From Diphasiastrum complanatum (lineage: Eukaryota > Streptophyta > Lycopodiopsida > Lycopodiales > Lycopodiaceae), in contig CM055111.1 of assembly GCA_029204225.1 (NCBI GenBank), positions 26,693,540-26,757,539 of the forward strand: 64,000 nt of DNA, given 5' to 3'. The notes under the pieces are model-generated. The model worked only from the letters and a program-made list of their open reading frames with translations, searched no databases and was not told the DNA's origin. The position numbers and the translations under genes were made by a program. Each line of letters starts with the position of its first letter. Position 1 is the first letter of the stretch. Below are positions 1 through 10,507 of this stretch, in pieces.

Positions 1-1327
1 GATCTAATGCACGAACATGGAAGAACAATGCATTGTCCTATGCCAGCATCTATTTGTGCACCAATAGCATCAACGACACTACTACGAATTTCTCTACGAG
101 ATTTAGGTTGATATTTATTTATAAAGTGCATGTTTTCTTGGACATTCTTTGCCAACTGGTCACACATGTATTCTTGGAATAGCTTGCCACCCAAATGGAT
201 TGGAGAGACACGGTCTTTTCTCACGTGTAAATCATAGCAATAAAACTCACAAACAATGACTCTATTTCTTTTTGAATGGAAATTTTCAACCAAGCCATCA
301 TCATCATTATCTCCCCCAATCTCATTATCGACACTATGACGAGGGTTTTCAACATCCGGACTTACATGGCTAGAGTTGCACGATACTTGTCCATGAGATA
401 TTTCAGCATGCCAACCACCAGTTCCAAAGGGAAGTAACAACACATAATGCAATGCAGCATAGGAGGAATGCAACTGACTAATTTTTTGCAATCGGTCCTC
501 CATTGAATGGAGTATTATGTCACGTCGTCCGTCAGAAGGAATATCATCCAATGGCATCCAGATTGCAATTTCATTCGTCGTGGGAGAGTTGTACTGTCTA
601 TGCTCTCTATTGTCCAAATTTTTCGAAACTATGCGTAGACGTAGGTCCACTATAGGGTGGATACGCATGATTTTCCCAGCACTCTTGAACAACTTGCAAA
701 ATGGGTTTATCTCCATCAGCATCCGTTGCAACATCTCTAGCACATTACGACGAAGTTTAGGATTAAGAGACATCCTATGATTCAACTACATCTCTTCACC
801 GCCATCAAATATATTTGTGAAAACGAAGGAGAGGCCTCGGGTAATAGACCGCTAAGTTGCTGACACAATCGTCCAAAAACCCTAAAGTTGTAAGCCCCTC
901 CCCTAGAATTTGCAATCGATTTATCAACTTTAATACCAAAAGAAGCAAACACAAGACAATTGTTAAAACCTCGTATGTACTTTCGAAAGTGGATTCCATC
1001 ATCATCTTCAGATGTATACAATCGAAGTAGATCCTCTGGTGGTGGAAATAGGAGTGGTAGCTTTACCTTTCCTCTCATGTAGCAAGATACACTATTAACT
1101 TCAGGTTTCCATCTTAAAGCTGAACAATGTGGATAGAGGAAAGTCATCTCTCCAAAATCAAGACATATAGGTGCTTCATGAGAGCATGCAACCCTAAACA
1201 ACCGAGGCATTAAAAAGCCTATGCCTTTCCTTCTCATATTGACATACGTATTAGAAATAATTGTTCTTTCAGTAATGGTTTCACAACTCTCGAGAATAGC
1301 TCTTTCAACATAAGAAGAATCGACCAC
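1..1327 (-). pseudogene. Helitron Rep N-terminal region, partial and broken
   Basis: The minus-strand frames carry the regions expected upstream of the Rep catalytic core of plant Helitrons. In order they are a segment beginning VVDSSYVERAI, an HFRKYIRGFNN segment, a RGGAYNFRVFG segment, an NPKLRRNVLEML segment, a YNSPTTNEIA segment, a DRLQKISQLHSSY segment and an SRREIRSSVVDAIGAQ segment that reaches base 1. The frame changes at about 786, and a stop separates the first part (782-1327) from the second (1-773). Plant Helitron proteins normally run on through the HUH nuclease into a Pif1-like helicase; those parts lie outside the window. Family identity is secure from segment order and from the longer copy at 19663; the copy is not intact. 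Confidence 0.8.
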
Positions 1328-1393
1328 ATGATCTGCATATCAACATCAGATCTTCTTACACTGGAAAGCTCACCAATGCCCCTTGTCCCATTA

Positions 1394-2303
1394 TCATTTC
1401 TTACTTCCATGCTCGTTGCTCTAAAAAGTGACTCCATAGCTTTTTGCTTTGCTCGTCGACGTCGAGCAAGTCTTTTCTTCTTTTTGCCCTTGATTCTTCA
1501 TTAGAAGTTTTGTAGGAGGGGTGTGTTCGCACTTGTTCTAGAGTCACCAATCCAATTGGTGTCAATGATGTCATCCTTCAACGTCCACCACTCTGAACTT
1601 CATAAACACCACCAAGATTACATTGTGTCTGAATGTTTGTTGCTTCAACACTTGAACGTTCAGAAATGTATCTCCTAGTATTCTCACTTGTCAACTCCCT
1701 TTTCTCAACTCAAAAAAAAGATTTAAGAACTTTTTTCTTTGCTTGTCGTCGTCGAGCAAGCCTTTGTTTCTTTTGTGATTTTGATTCAACTTCATGTGTT
1801 TTATACGAAGGGTTGTTACGCACTTGTTCTGGAGTGAGTATCCCAGCTACTGATTATAACCTTGTTATGGAAGGCCCATCAGTTTCCATTGTGCTAACTG
1901 CATTAGTTACATGGGGAGTATTGTCACTCATGATAGTATGGTCCTCCATGATAGCATTGTCACTCATGGGAAAAAGAGGACGTAGTAATCTCCATTTTGA
2001 ACTTCTTCGTCTTGCAAGCCTCCTTATACGTTCAACCCTTGACTCCACATCAGGGGTCTTGTATTTTGGATTGGTATGCACTCCATCCAGAGCTGTAAAG
2101 CCCACTCTTCGCAGTACCCTGGTTGAGTGTTGCCCACTGCCATCACTATCTTCTATTCCTTGGAGCTCCCTCACCAGACTTGTATCATATTCCGGACTAT
2201 AATCATAATACGTTTCCATGGACCCTGCAAGAAACACCAAATTGTTCTCTTCTGACATATTAATATGTTGTCCGACACAATTTACATTTAGGAGAGAGAG
2301 CAT
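1394..2303 (-). pseudogene. Helitron leader protein with basic repeats
   Basis: A 149-residue open frame (1854-2303) begins MLSLLNVN or, more likely, at the inner MSEENN. It holds the first of three related basic repeats, ending IRRLARRRSSKWRLL. Downstream, in other frames, come a second repeat (about 1730-1850, LTPEQVRNNPSYKT to RLARRRQAK) and a third (about 1440-1560). Small indels now split them. The same three repeats in the same order occur at 18895-19560, 21098-21730 and partly 4130-4540. I do not recognise the domain; the Arg-rich helices suggest nucleic-acid binding. It probably formed the N-terminus of the Helitron Rep protein. Confidence 0.6.
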
Positions 2304-2924
2304 TAGTTTTGAGACGAAGATTCTAATGAACTATCCAGCTTCACTCAAAATCATTTTCTCAAAAATCCGGACTTCTGTAACCATAACACATTTCCATAGA
2401 CTCTGGAAGAAATGCCAAATTGTTCTCTTATGACATATTAATATGCTGTCCGACACAATTTACATTTAGGAGAGAGCATTAGTTTTGAGACGAAGATTCT
2501 AACAAACTAACCAACTTCACTCAGATTCATTTTTCTCAAAAATCTAGAAGAACTGGCATACAAAACATCAATAATACTTAACATTATTTGCAAATTTCAT
2601 TTGAAGTCTAGCAATTGAGGCTATTTCAAACTTGACGTTGGAAGTTTGTGCAAAAGGTTAAAAGCTTAAAGTCTAAAAGTTTGGCCCTAGAACTTCCAAG
2701 CAAGCTTTTTTCTATAACATGAACTTATCAAGGCTTTCTATTCTCATTATAAAGCTCCATAAATTTCTATCTCGTTTACGGGTAATCTTTGTGGCTCCGT
2801 TTGGAACCTTGCCATATTTTGAATGGAGAGTGCCACTGGTGGAAGGAAAAAACGCTAAAAAGATAAAAGCAGGTGAAATTTGGGCAAATTCTACCAAAAA
2901 GGGGAGTGGTGACCTCATTAGCCC

Positions 2925-2928
<4 letters not shown>

Positions 2929-3017
<89 letters not shown>
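2929..3017. repeat. (CT)n microsatellite in the Helitron 5' region
   Basis: About 89 bp of uninterrupted CT. It sits at the same place in the element as the shorter GA tract at 17999-18049 of the inverted copy, so it belongs to the Helitron family rather than to the insertion site. Confidence 0.95.
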
Positions 3018-3022
<5 letters not shown>

Positions 3023-3489
3023 TTTTAAACTTTTAGTTTTAAAAAGTACCATCCCAAGGTTCACCCTTATTACTACTTTGTTGGCTTTTTTCATTTGAAG
3101 TCTAGCAATTGGGGCTATTTAAACTTGATGTTGGAATTTTGTGCAAAAGGTTAAAAGCTTAAAGTCTAATAGCTTGAGCCTAGAACCTCCAAGCAAGCTT
3201 TTTTTTATAACATGGACTTATCAAGGCTTTGTATTCTCAATATAAAGCTCCATAAATTTCTATCTCATTTACAGGTAGTCTTTGTGGCTCCATTTGGAAT
3301 CTTGCCAAATTTTGAATGTAAAGTGGTAGTGGTGGAAGGACCTATATATAAAAGTAGGTGAAATTTGGGCAAATTCTACCAAACAAGGCAGTGGTGACCT
3401 CATAATTTCCTACAAAATTAGATCTTCGCATAATTTGGTGCACACCAAGTTTAGGATTAAGAGACATCCTATGATTCAACTACATCTCT

Positions 3490-4690
3490 TCACCGTCCAT
3501 CACATATATTTGTGAAAACGAAGGGGAGGCCTTGGGTAATAGACCGCTAATTTGATGAAACAAACGTCCAAAAACCCTAAAGTTGTAAGCCCCTCCCCTA
3601 GAATTTGCAGTCGATTTATCAACTTTAACACCAAGACAAGCAAACACAAGACAATTGTTAAAACCTCATATGTACTTTCTAAAGTGGATTCCATCATCAT
3701 CTTCAGATGTATACAATCGAAGTAGATCCTCTGGTGGTGGAGGTAGCAGTGGTAGCTTTACCTTTCCGCTCATCTAGCAAGATACACTATTAACTTCATG
3801 TTTCCATCTTAAAGCTGAACAATGTGGATAGAGGAAAGTCATCTCTCCAAAATCAAGACATGTAGGCGCTTCATGAGAGCATGCAACCCTAAACAACCGA
3901 GGCATTAAAGAGCATATGCCTTTCCTTCTCATATTGACATAAGTATTAAAAATAATTGTTCTTTCAGTAACGGTTTCACAACTCTCGAGAATAGCTCTTT
4001 CAACATAAGAAGAATCGACCACATGATCTTGCATATCAACATCAGATCTTCTTACACTGGAAATCTCACCAATGCCCCTTGTCCCATTATCATTTCTTAC
4101 TTCCATGCTCGTTGCTCTAAAAAGTGACTCCATAGCTTTTTGCTTTGCTCGTCGACGTCGAGCAAGTCTTTTTTTCTTTTTGCCCTTGATTCTTCATTAG
4201 AAGTTTTGTAGGAGGGGTGTGTTCGCACTTGTTCTGGAGTCACCAATCCAATTGGTGTCAATGATGTCATCCTTCAACGTCCACCACTCTGAACTACATA
4301 AACACCACCAAGATTAAATTGTGTCTGAATGTTTGTTGCTTCAACACTTGAACGTTCAGAAATGTCTCTCCTAGTATTCTCACTTGTCAACTCCCTTTCT
4401 TCAACTCGAAAAAGAGATTCAAGAACTTTTTTCTTTGCTTGTCGTCGTCGAGCAAGCCTTCGTTTCTTTTGTGATTTTGATTCAACTTCATGTATTTCAT
4501 ACGAAGGGTTGTTACGCTCTTGTTCTCGAGTGAGCATCCCAACTGCTGATTATAACTTTGTTGTGGAAGGCCCATCAGTTTCCATAGTGCTAACTGCATT
4601 GTTACATGGGGAGTATTGTCACTCATGATAGTATTGTCCTCCATGATAATGCAATGCATAATGCAACACATAATGCAATGCAGCATAGGA
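3490..4690 (-). pseudogene. Helitron leader repeats and Rep N-terminal fragment
   Basis: This segment contains basic repeat 2 (4420-4540, from LTREQERNNPSYE), basic repeat 3 (4130-4260, frameshifted), the VVDSSYVERAI segment (3774-4080) and, past a stop near 3775, the RGGAYNFRVFG segment. The order matches copy 1, but the first basic repeat is missing because of the tandem junction near 4650. Frameshifts and stops make it non-functional. Confidence 0.7.
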
Positions 4691-5011
4691 GGAATGCAAC
4701 TGACTAATTTTTTGCAATCGGTCTTCCATTGAATGGAGTATTATGTCATGTCGTCCGTCAGAAGGAATATCATCCAATGGCATCAAGATTGCAATTTCAT
4801 TCGTCGTGGGAGAGTTGTACTGTCTATGCTCTCTATTGTCCAAATTTTTCGAAACTATGCGTAGACGTAGGTCCACTATAGGGTGGATATGCATGATTTT
4901 CCCAGCACTCTTGAACAACTTGCTAAATGGGTTTATCTCCATCAGCATCGGTTGCAACATCTCTAGCACATCACAACAAAGTTTAGGATTAAGAGACATC
5001 CTATGATTCAA
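4660..5011 (-). pseudogene. Helitron Rep N-terminal fragment
   Basis: An open minus-strand stretch carries NHRMSLNPKL, MEINPFSKLFKSAGKI, YNSPTTNEIAI and DRLQKISQLHSSYAALHY. These are the segments that precede the HUH core in the copy at 1-773. It ends abruptly at about 4660, where sequence switches to the leader of the next unit. The catalytic parts are missing. Confidence 0.75.
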
Positions 5012-5138
5012 CTACATCTCTTCACCGTCCATCACATATATTTGTGAAAATGAAGGGGAGGCCTCGGTAATAGACTGCTAATTTGATGACACAATCGTCC
5101 AAAAACCCTAAAGTTGGAAGCCCCTCCCCTAGAATTTG

Positions 5139-5176
5139 GAGGATCGTGCCAAAAAGTACTTGAGGAGCTTCGACAT
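5139..5176 (-). pseudogene. First codons of a CML (EF-hand) gene, severed
   Basis: The minus strand from the ATG at 5176-5174 encodes MSKLLKYFLARS, identical to the start of the second CML copy at 32772. It stops at 5139, where Helitron sequence begins. The next codons of the gene continue from 22278 on the plus strand. About seven bases of the gene present in the copy at 32810-32820 are missing at the break. Only about 12 codons remain here, together with the gene's upstream region. Confidence 0.85.
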
Positions 5177-5935
5177 GCTTGTAGATCTAATTAGAACTAT
5201 TACAAGGACTCCCCCTGACGGCGAACCTGATGCCCTTCCTGAACTTTACATAGATCTACTTATACTTGAATGAGCTGTTTTTTTTCAAAAGGGGGCTCAC
5301 AATTTTCTGAGCAACAACGAGAGACGCGAAGATGATCAGGCTCAAACTGTCTACGCTTCACAAACGAAACAAATTGCGCGCACTGGTTGATTGCATAGGT
5401 TGCTGGACTCCGAAATTCATACAATTTATGCTTGCGGAACACCACAGCATCTACGAATGAAGTATGAGTCTTCTGTAACGCCAGCAGTACAACGAAGAAT
5501 GAAACACCACTCAAAAGGTATCATTCTTCACACCACGATCTCTCAGACTGCAAATCCACTTGCTGCTTTCTTTATCAGCTAAAGCATCCATCCACTACTT
5601 AACCTACTCAAACACAGAAAGAGCGCAAGAGCGCAGAAACTACAAGAGACAATTGCACGATCCAGGAAGAGGAGGATGAGGAGACGTGCAGAAGAGCGGG
5701 TCATCAATTATGCTCTGCAAATGGTAACAAGAATATCCCGCAATTCTCAAAAGAAAAACGTTAAACAAAGATCAAGGGAATAAGGGGGCGACAGTTAAGT
5801 AGCATAGCTTGAGACTAAGAGCTCCGCAGCTCGTAGAACAGGGAGAGAAGCAAAGCGGTAGATTCAAAGAAAGCTCAAAGCTCCAAAGCCACATGTCACC
5901 TGCCGCCAATAAAAATATAATTGTCACCTTTCAGG
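5177..5935 (-). promoter_or_regulatory. Upstream region of the split CML gene
   Basis: Read on the minus strand, this matches 31595-31690 plus 32086-32771 upstream of the second CML copy, interrupted there by a foldback repeat. Similarity ends near 5935. It should contain the promoter and 5' UTR of the CML gene, but I do not see an unambiguous TATA box. Because of the rearrangement it now points into Helitron sequence. Apparent reading frames here (for example 5260-5514) are not coding. Confidence 0.7.
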
Positions 5936-5939
5936 CTCT

Positions 5940-6260
5940 ATAAACGTACTGCACACATTATGAATATTATGCCCATTTTTAGACAAATTAAAAAGCAAAA
6001 ATATATGTGTTTGTACAAATTAAAAATTAAAAAGATTTTCCTTTTTTTTTCTTTCCCCCCATGTTGTCTCTACAACTGCCATGTGGTGCATTTTGTAATG
6101 GTCAGTCAAAGTCAGAGTGCCTATTATGTTTCGTAATGTACTTTTAAAAAAAAAAAGAGGAAGGCACCGGGCACAGGCCATTCTGCCCGATTTAACTTTC
6201 CAAAAAAATTTACGCTCGGCCCCTCCGAGCCTTGCTCAATTTTCTTTGAAAATCCAGCAG
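5940..6260 (+). repeat. Foldback repeat family, copy 1 (half)
   Basis: It shares blocks with 23780-24097 and 31695-32085: an ATTATGCCC block, a GACTGCCAC-like block, and an end block with the CCGGGCACAGGCCATTCTGCC motif (about 6172-6195) followed by an A-rich/GGCTCGGCC core. The outer right arm that would complete the hairpin is absent. Non-coding. Confidence 0.6.
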
Positions 6261-6597
6261 GTTACTTATACTTTTTTGGCTGATTCCAAGCATTACACTT
6301 TCAACTCCTGGATCAACTTAATGTTCGAACATTTGGACTATAAATAAGATCCTCTTTTCCCGGAGAATTGGTCAAAATACATTTCCGAGCAGCTCACGTG
6401 AGCATTTCCACTGTTTCAGATGACACAACGGAGATCATGCAATTAGTATGGGAGGCTTGAGGAGCATAGCGACTCCCTTTACACATTATCTTAATCAGTG
6501 TCTCTTACGTATATTGCACAATGCAGATCCTTCAAAATTTTAGAACAAACTGCAAAGCAGAGGAAGGAGATCGTATGTGTGTTGTAATCGCTTACAA

Positions 6598-7062
6598 TCA
6601 TGGATAGCAAGCAGAGATCTGTGCATTTTAGTTGGCTAAAAATGACTCTTAAGATGTCTGAAGGGAGAAGCCCAAAATAACCCATAGCAAGATCTCTAGC
6701 AAGTAGTTTCTCAATTACAGCTTCTGGTAGTACTACTTCTCTCTTCTCATCAACAATCTGAAATGTCATTGGATTTTTCACCCCCTCCACGGTTGAGGCA
6801 AGCCGTGCTCTGGCCCTTCTTCGAGACCTCTGTACTCTTTTTCTCATACTGTGATTGTGAACTGGAAGTTCTGGATCATCTCTGCAGTTCTCACTAGATG
6901 TGTCTAGAGTATCCAAATTCGGAGCTTTGTATTCATGATAAGCGTAAAAGACGTTACGTACATATTTGCCAGAAACTGCAGTAGAATTAAGCAACGTGTT
7001 CTTTGGCCAAGTATCAATCGCCGATTCAAAAATTTGACTTTCATCAACCTTTGACAGCGGCA
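6598..7062 (-). pseudogene. F-box-like gene fragment
   Basis: One open minus-strand stretch runs from SKVDESQIF to DLCLLSMI and ends at a good splice donor (GTAAGC, from 6597 down). Near its end, GLLPSDILRVIFSQLKC resembles an F-box (LPxDILxxIFSxL followed by DLxxLSM). Before it lies an Arg-rich stretch (MRKRVQRSRRRARARLAS). F-box proteins are substrate receptors of SCF ubiquitin ligases. Upstream (above 7062) the sequence becomes hAT element and microsatellite, so the 5' part is missing. I cannot name the gene, and a downstream exon was not found. Assignment rests on one short motif. Confidence 0.4.
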
Positions 7063-7148
7063 GACATGAGGGTCTGGGCCGTTTTGCCCCGTCCGAGTCC
7101 ACGTCCGGACGCGTCCGACCCCTGGACGCGAGGTCGGACACGTCCTTT

Positions 7149-7329
7149 TATATATATATATATATATATTAAGGCTGGACGCGTCCGGCCCCTGACGCGT
7201 ATTTTTAAATTTAAAAAAAAAAAACAAAACAAAACCCGCGGGTCCCTGCAGATAGTCCGCAGCAGCAGAGTGGGCGGAATAGGGCGGAATAGGGAGAGAG
7301 AGAGAGAGAGAGAGAGTGGGAGAGGCATA

Positions 7330-7365
<36 letters not shown>

Positions 7366-7545
7366 TAGATAGATAGATGGGTGGTGTGTGAAAATTGTGT
7401 GTGTGTGTGTGTGTGAAAATTGTGTGTGTGTGAAAAGATTTTGTTGATTTGTGTGCATTCAGTTGTGTGTGTGTGGTGATTTATGTGTGAGAGAGAGAGG
7501 AAGAGACAGAGTGTGAGGGACGGAGAGAGAGAGGATTTGTGTGTG
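7149..7545. repeat. TA, GA and GT microsatellite cluster
   Basis: (TA)n at about 7149-7169, (GA)n at 7290-7316, (GT)n at 7329-7351, then GA, GATA and several GT tracts to 7545. A further (GA)n lies at 7658-7685 just before the hAT start codon. Reading frames over these tracts are artefacts. Confidence 0.9.
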
Positions 7546-7589
7546 TGCACAGTGTGTGCGTGTGAGTTAAGGATTTAGTTTTAAGGGTG

Positions 7590-7616
7590 CTTGGGTTTGG
7601 GGTTTAGGGTTTAGGA
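7590..7616 (+). repeat. Short TTTAGGG telomere-like motif
   Basis: Two to three degenerate units of the plant telomere type (GGGTTTGGGGTTTAGGGTTTAGG). Related CCCTAAACCC sequence is at 9462-9477. Too short to be a true telomeric insertion; it may be a promoter telo-box. Confidence 0.5.
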
Positions 7617-7657
7617 CGGGAGAGCTTGGATTTTCGTGCTTTTGTGTGTGTATGCAT

Positions 7658-7686
<29 letters not shown>

Positions 7687-7688
<2 letters not shown>

Positions 7689-9403
7689 GGCTGCTCGGGA
7701 TGAGGTGGAGGTCATGCCCGACAAAAAGTGGCGCTGCCCTGTGTCGAAAGCAGTTCACAGGGAACGCCTCCCAGGTTCGAGCACATCTGGAGGGGTTGAG
7801 AGTCCGACCCACGGAGGGACGCTACGGGATCGACATTTGTATGGTCATCCCCGCTGCGGAGAGGGCTCGCATTATGGAGACATATTTTGAGACAGTTGCT
7901 GAGCTCGACGAGCCGTCCACAGATGCCACGGACTCTATTTCTACTGGTGCACCCACTGCCACCGCCCTTGCCACTGGTACACCCACCGCCCCCACCGTCG
8001 CATCTGCATCCCCCACCGCCGCTGCATCAGCACCCGCCCCCGCCCCCGCCCCCGCCCCCGCCACCGCCACCGCCACCGCCTCCGCCTCCGCCAGTACTCC
8101 CCATGGATCCACAGCCTCCACTGCTGCACCTACGCCTCTGCCATCACCTTCAGATCTGCATGGCCCGTCCACATCCTCCGCTTCCGCACCTGCACCTATG
8201 CCACCACCTCCAGATCCGCATCGTCCATCCACATCCTCCCAGCCATCCACATTCCGAGGCACCAAACAGATGTCCATGCCGATCTTTCAGAGAGGGGCAA
8301 CATAGAGAGTCCACCAGGATCATAGCACAGATGTTCTATGACCTGAACCTCCCCTTTATCATGGTATCATCCCGCATCTTTCGAGAGGCTATCTCGAAAG
8401 TTGTAGTCTGCGGGCCCGGCTACACACCACCCACAGCCGACACACTACGAGGCCCTTTGCTCCAGGACCGGGTTGCATCAGTCAGAGAGAGACTGGCTGC
8501 ACTGCACGAGACTTGGGATAGATACGGTTGTTCCATCATGGCTGATGGGTGGACTGATCATCGTACACGTCCACTCATCAACGTGATTGTTTCCAGTTGT
8601 TACGGTTCCATGTTCTTGCGCAGCATCGACGCCTCCGAGGCAGGGAGAGTGCATTCAGTCAAGTACATTTACGGCATCATTCGCGCGGCGATAGAGGAGG
8701 TCGGGCCATAGCGTGTTATCCAGGTATAATATTGTTTTATTGGTTGCTTGCTCATTTGCTGCTTGATGTTGATACAATAGTTTTGCACAGTTTTCGATTG
8801 ATTGCAATGTGTTTCCGAGCTGTGAACTGATCGTGTGAACGTATCGCGAAAGGTTGTGACAGACAATGCGTCCAACTGTCGCGGTATGGGGAAGCTTCTT
8901 ATGGCAGACTACCCATCCATTGTCTGGACTCCATGTGCCGCACACTCACTGGACCTCCTTTTGCATTCCATCGGGCGCCTGCCTTGGGTCAGTGACATTC
9001 TCACGAGGGCACTTGCGGTTGTGGACTTCGTCACACGCAAGCGCCGCATGACGACCCTTTTCCGCACATTCAGCAGGTAAGCTGCCACTTATTTTTCGGC
9101 TGGTTCAAGATGCTCCATTTTGTTTTTGCTCGTTTCATGTGTGCCTCTAATTTCGTTTGTCAATGCAGGCTCGACTTAAAGAAGCCCGCTCGCACCCGCT
9201 TCGCCTACCAGTTCATCATGCCTGAGCGGCTACACAAGCTCAAGGGTGAATTGCGGCACATGGCCACTTCGGCAGAGTTCACCGCCATGGACCTATCCAC
9301 GACTCCAGAGGGCTTGGCCTTCCACGAGATCCTCTTCATGGAGCCTTTATGGGTGGATATGCAGCAGCTGATGGACGTCAAAAACCTGCACTCCTCATCA
9401 TGA
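7687..9403 (+). pseudogene. hAT transposase (BED finger, DUF659), broken
   Basis: Starting at MAARDEVEVMPDKKWRCP (7687), a BED-type zinc finger follows, but the frame shifts at about 7740, between its first Cys and the next, so the C..C..H residues lie in two frames. After an Ala/Pro/Thr-rich linker (7920-8290), a second frameshift near 8300 leads into DUF659: a MFYDLNLPF segment, then CSIMADGWTDHRTRPLINV (from about 8535) and FLRSIDASE. A TAG at 8709 interrupts this just before the first intron (donor GTATAA at 8726, acceptor at 8852). Exon 2 (8853-9076) carries VVTDNASNCRGMG and WTPCAAHSLDLLL, the hAT catalytic core region. Exon 3 (9169-9403) carries KKPARTRFAYQF. The hATC domain is absent. 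Splice junctions fit exactly, so this is a formerly spliced transposase gene. Confidence 0.8.
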
Positions 9404-10502
9404 TCAGAATCTTGCTCAATAGTATCTTTGGTATCCTCCTTCTGGTCATTTGTTCCCCAAACCCTAAACCCCAAACCGAACAAAAGGCCAACATTTTAGC
9501 GCGTTCTCAGGTGTTTGTGTAGTCCGCGTCCCCGATTCCGTAGCGCGATGAAAACAACTGCAACAAAACTGCTGCTAAATAGTGGTGAATGGTCATCAGA
9601 ACCGTGCCATTCACTACAGGGAGTGAATGGTCACAAGAAGAGTAGATCGTTATCATAACTGTGTCGTTCACTACCGGGAACCAGAAGACCTACTGGCTGG
9701 CCCGACGACGAGGGACCTTGTCCTGGACCATGGGCAGTTGTTCTGCGGTGAAGTTAATTCCAATCCGTTGCGTTTCCTCACCCTCGCCAGCTCGTGCAGG
9801 GGAGAGCAGGTTCGAGGAATCTGAGGGCACGTAGCTGCAGCTCCCGTAGTCGCCCCATTATCTCTCATTGGCTCTCGTGAAATCCTGCTTCTAGCTTCCG
9901 TTTGTTGTGTCAGCGAACATCTACCAGGACACGCTCCGACTAGTTGCCCACGTGATGTTGTACCACTCCAAACCCTAAATCTATCTCATCACATAGGCCA
10001 TGGTACTGTGTAGAATGCATCATCGGTTCGGGAACATAGTCCACAGTTCGTGATCCCGATACGAACCCAACGGATCAAGCCTGGCTCGATTTGGGTATCG
10101 TTCGGTCAAAATGTCCCTTCGACTGGAGTGAAGCGCAACTAGGTCATGCGAAATGGACTGGTTTTGCAACTCTCTGTCCGACGGCCCTGTTTCTCCAAAC
10201 GGGATCTGTCTCGAATGTCATCTGTTTCGGCCAGTAGACAACCTCGATATGAACTTGTGGGAACAAACAGGACAAGGAAACGACTGATGGTCGGGCAGCA
10301 ACGTCCGTCCGAAGTTCGATGTTAAATAGGGCTTCAGGGACACTTTGTCCGGTCGGGACCTGAAAACTGGGAGAAGTTTCAGGGCCCTCGTGGTGGTACA
10401 CAAAATTTCAACATCGTATTGTAGCGAGTTGGAGTAGTGCCATAACTAATTAGTAAGTTGTTGAAGTTCATCCGGGAAGAAACCGATCTCATCAACCGAG
10501 TC
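9404..10502. other. No gene recognised; left flank of the copia insertion
   Basis: About 1.1 kb of mixed composition with no convincing coding frame. A small cluster of repeated GTGAATGG / CCATTCACTA motifs lies at 9580-9680. It may be part of the hAT element beyond its recognisable coding region. The copia element cuts this sequence at 10503-10507. Confidence 0.5.
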
Positions 10503-10507
10503 ACAAT
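10503..10507. repeat. Target-site duplication, left
   Basis: ACAAT immediately before the left LTR, repeated at 16666-16670 after the right LTR. Five bases is the usual copia target duplication. Confidence 0.95.

Larger units (their letters stand above)
1..3450 (-). mobile_element. Helitron copy 1 (E-a), truncated by window start
   Basis: Read on the minus strand, this begins near 3450 with a 5' region also found at 17572, then a CT/GA tract, a leader reading frame, three basic repeats and the N-terminal part of a Helitron Rep protein that runs off the window at base 1. The same order is seen on the plus strand at 17572-21094, so the two are long inverted repeats. Inside the 5' region, 2580-2900 and 3090-3400 are direct duplicates of each other. 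No 3' hairpin-CTRR end and no helicase domain lie inside the window. The exact 5' terminus is not certain. Confidence 0.8.
3440..5138 (-). mobile_element. Helitron copy 2 (E-b), two fused partial copies
   Basis: Read on the minus strand from 5138, it opens in the middle of the Rep N-terminal region (RGGASNFRVFG). It continues to about 4660, jumps back to the leader (near 4650), repeats the leader, basic repeats and Rep N-terminal region, and stops at about 3450 after an NPKL motif, where copy 1 begins. It is therefore a tandem array of truncated units rather than one element. Its right edge at 5138/5139 abuts CML gene sequence, and its first base continues exactly where the copy ending at 22277 stops. 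Confidence 0.75.
7066..9403 (+). mobile_element. hAT-type DNA transposon, decayed
   Basis: A DUF659-type hAT transposase (7687-9403) is preceded by about 600 bp rich in TA, GA and GT microsatellites and a GC-rich block with repeated GGACGCGTCCG palindromes (7095-7200). The element seems to begin just inside the F-box-like exon near 7066. The 3' end, the C-terminal hATC dimerisation domain and the second terminal repeat were not found; recognisable similarity stops near 9385. Both boundaries are approximate. Confidence 0.65.

Noticed and set aside
2719-3036. Frame ending in a long Ser-Leu run
   Set aside because: Produced by the CT microsatellite inside the Helitron 5' region; no conserved start.
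4743-5006. Plus-strand frame similar to 517-780
   Set aside because: Conserved only because the minus strand encodes the Helitron Rep N-terminal segment in both places.
6904-7550. Several overlapping frames rich in His-Thr, Ser-Leu or Cys-Val
   Set aside because: They translate GT, GA and TA microsatellites in the hAT 5' region.
7887-8290. Pro/His-rich reading of the hAT linker
   Set aside because: The neighbouring frame gives the Ala/Pro/Thr-rich linker continuous with the zinc finger; the Pro/His version is its shadow, although its downstream end becomes the true DUF659 frame.
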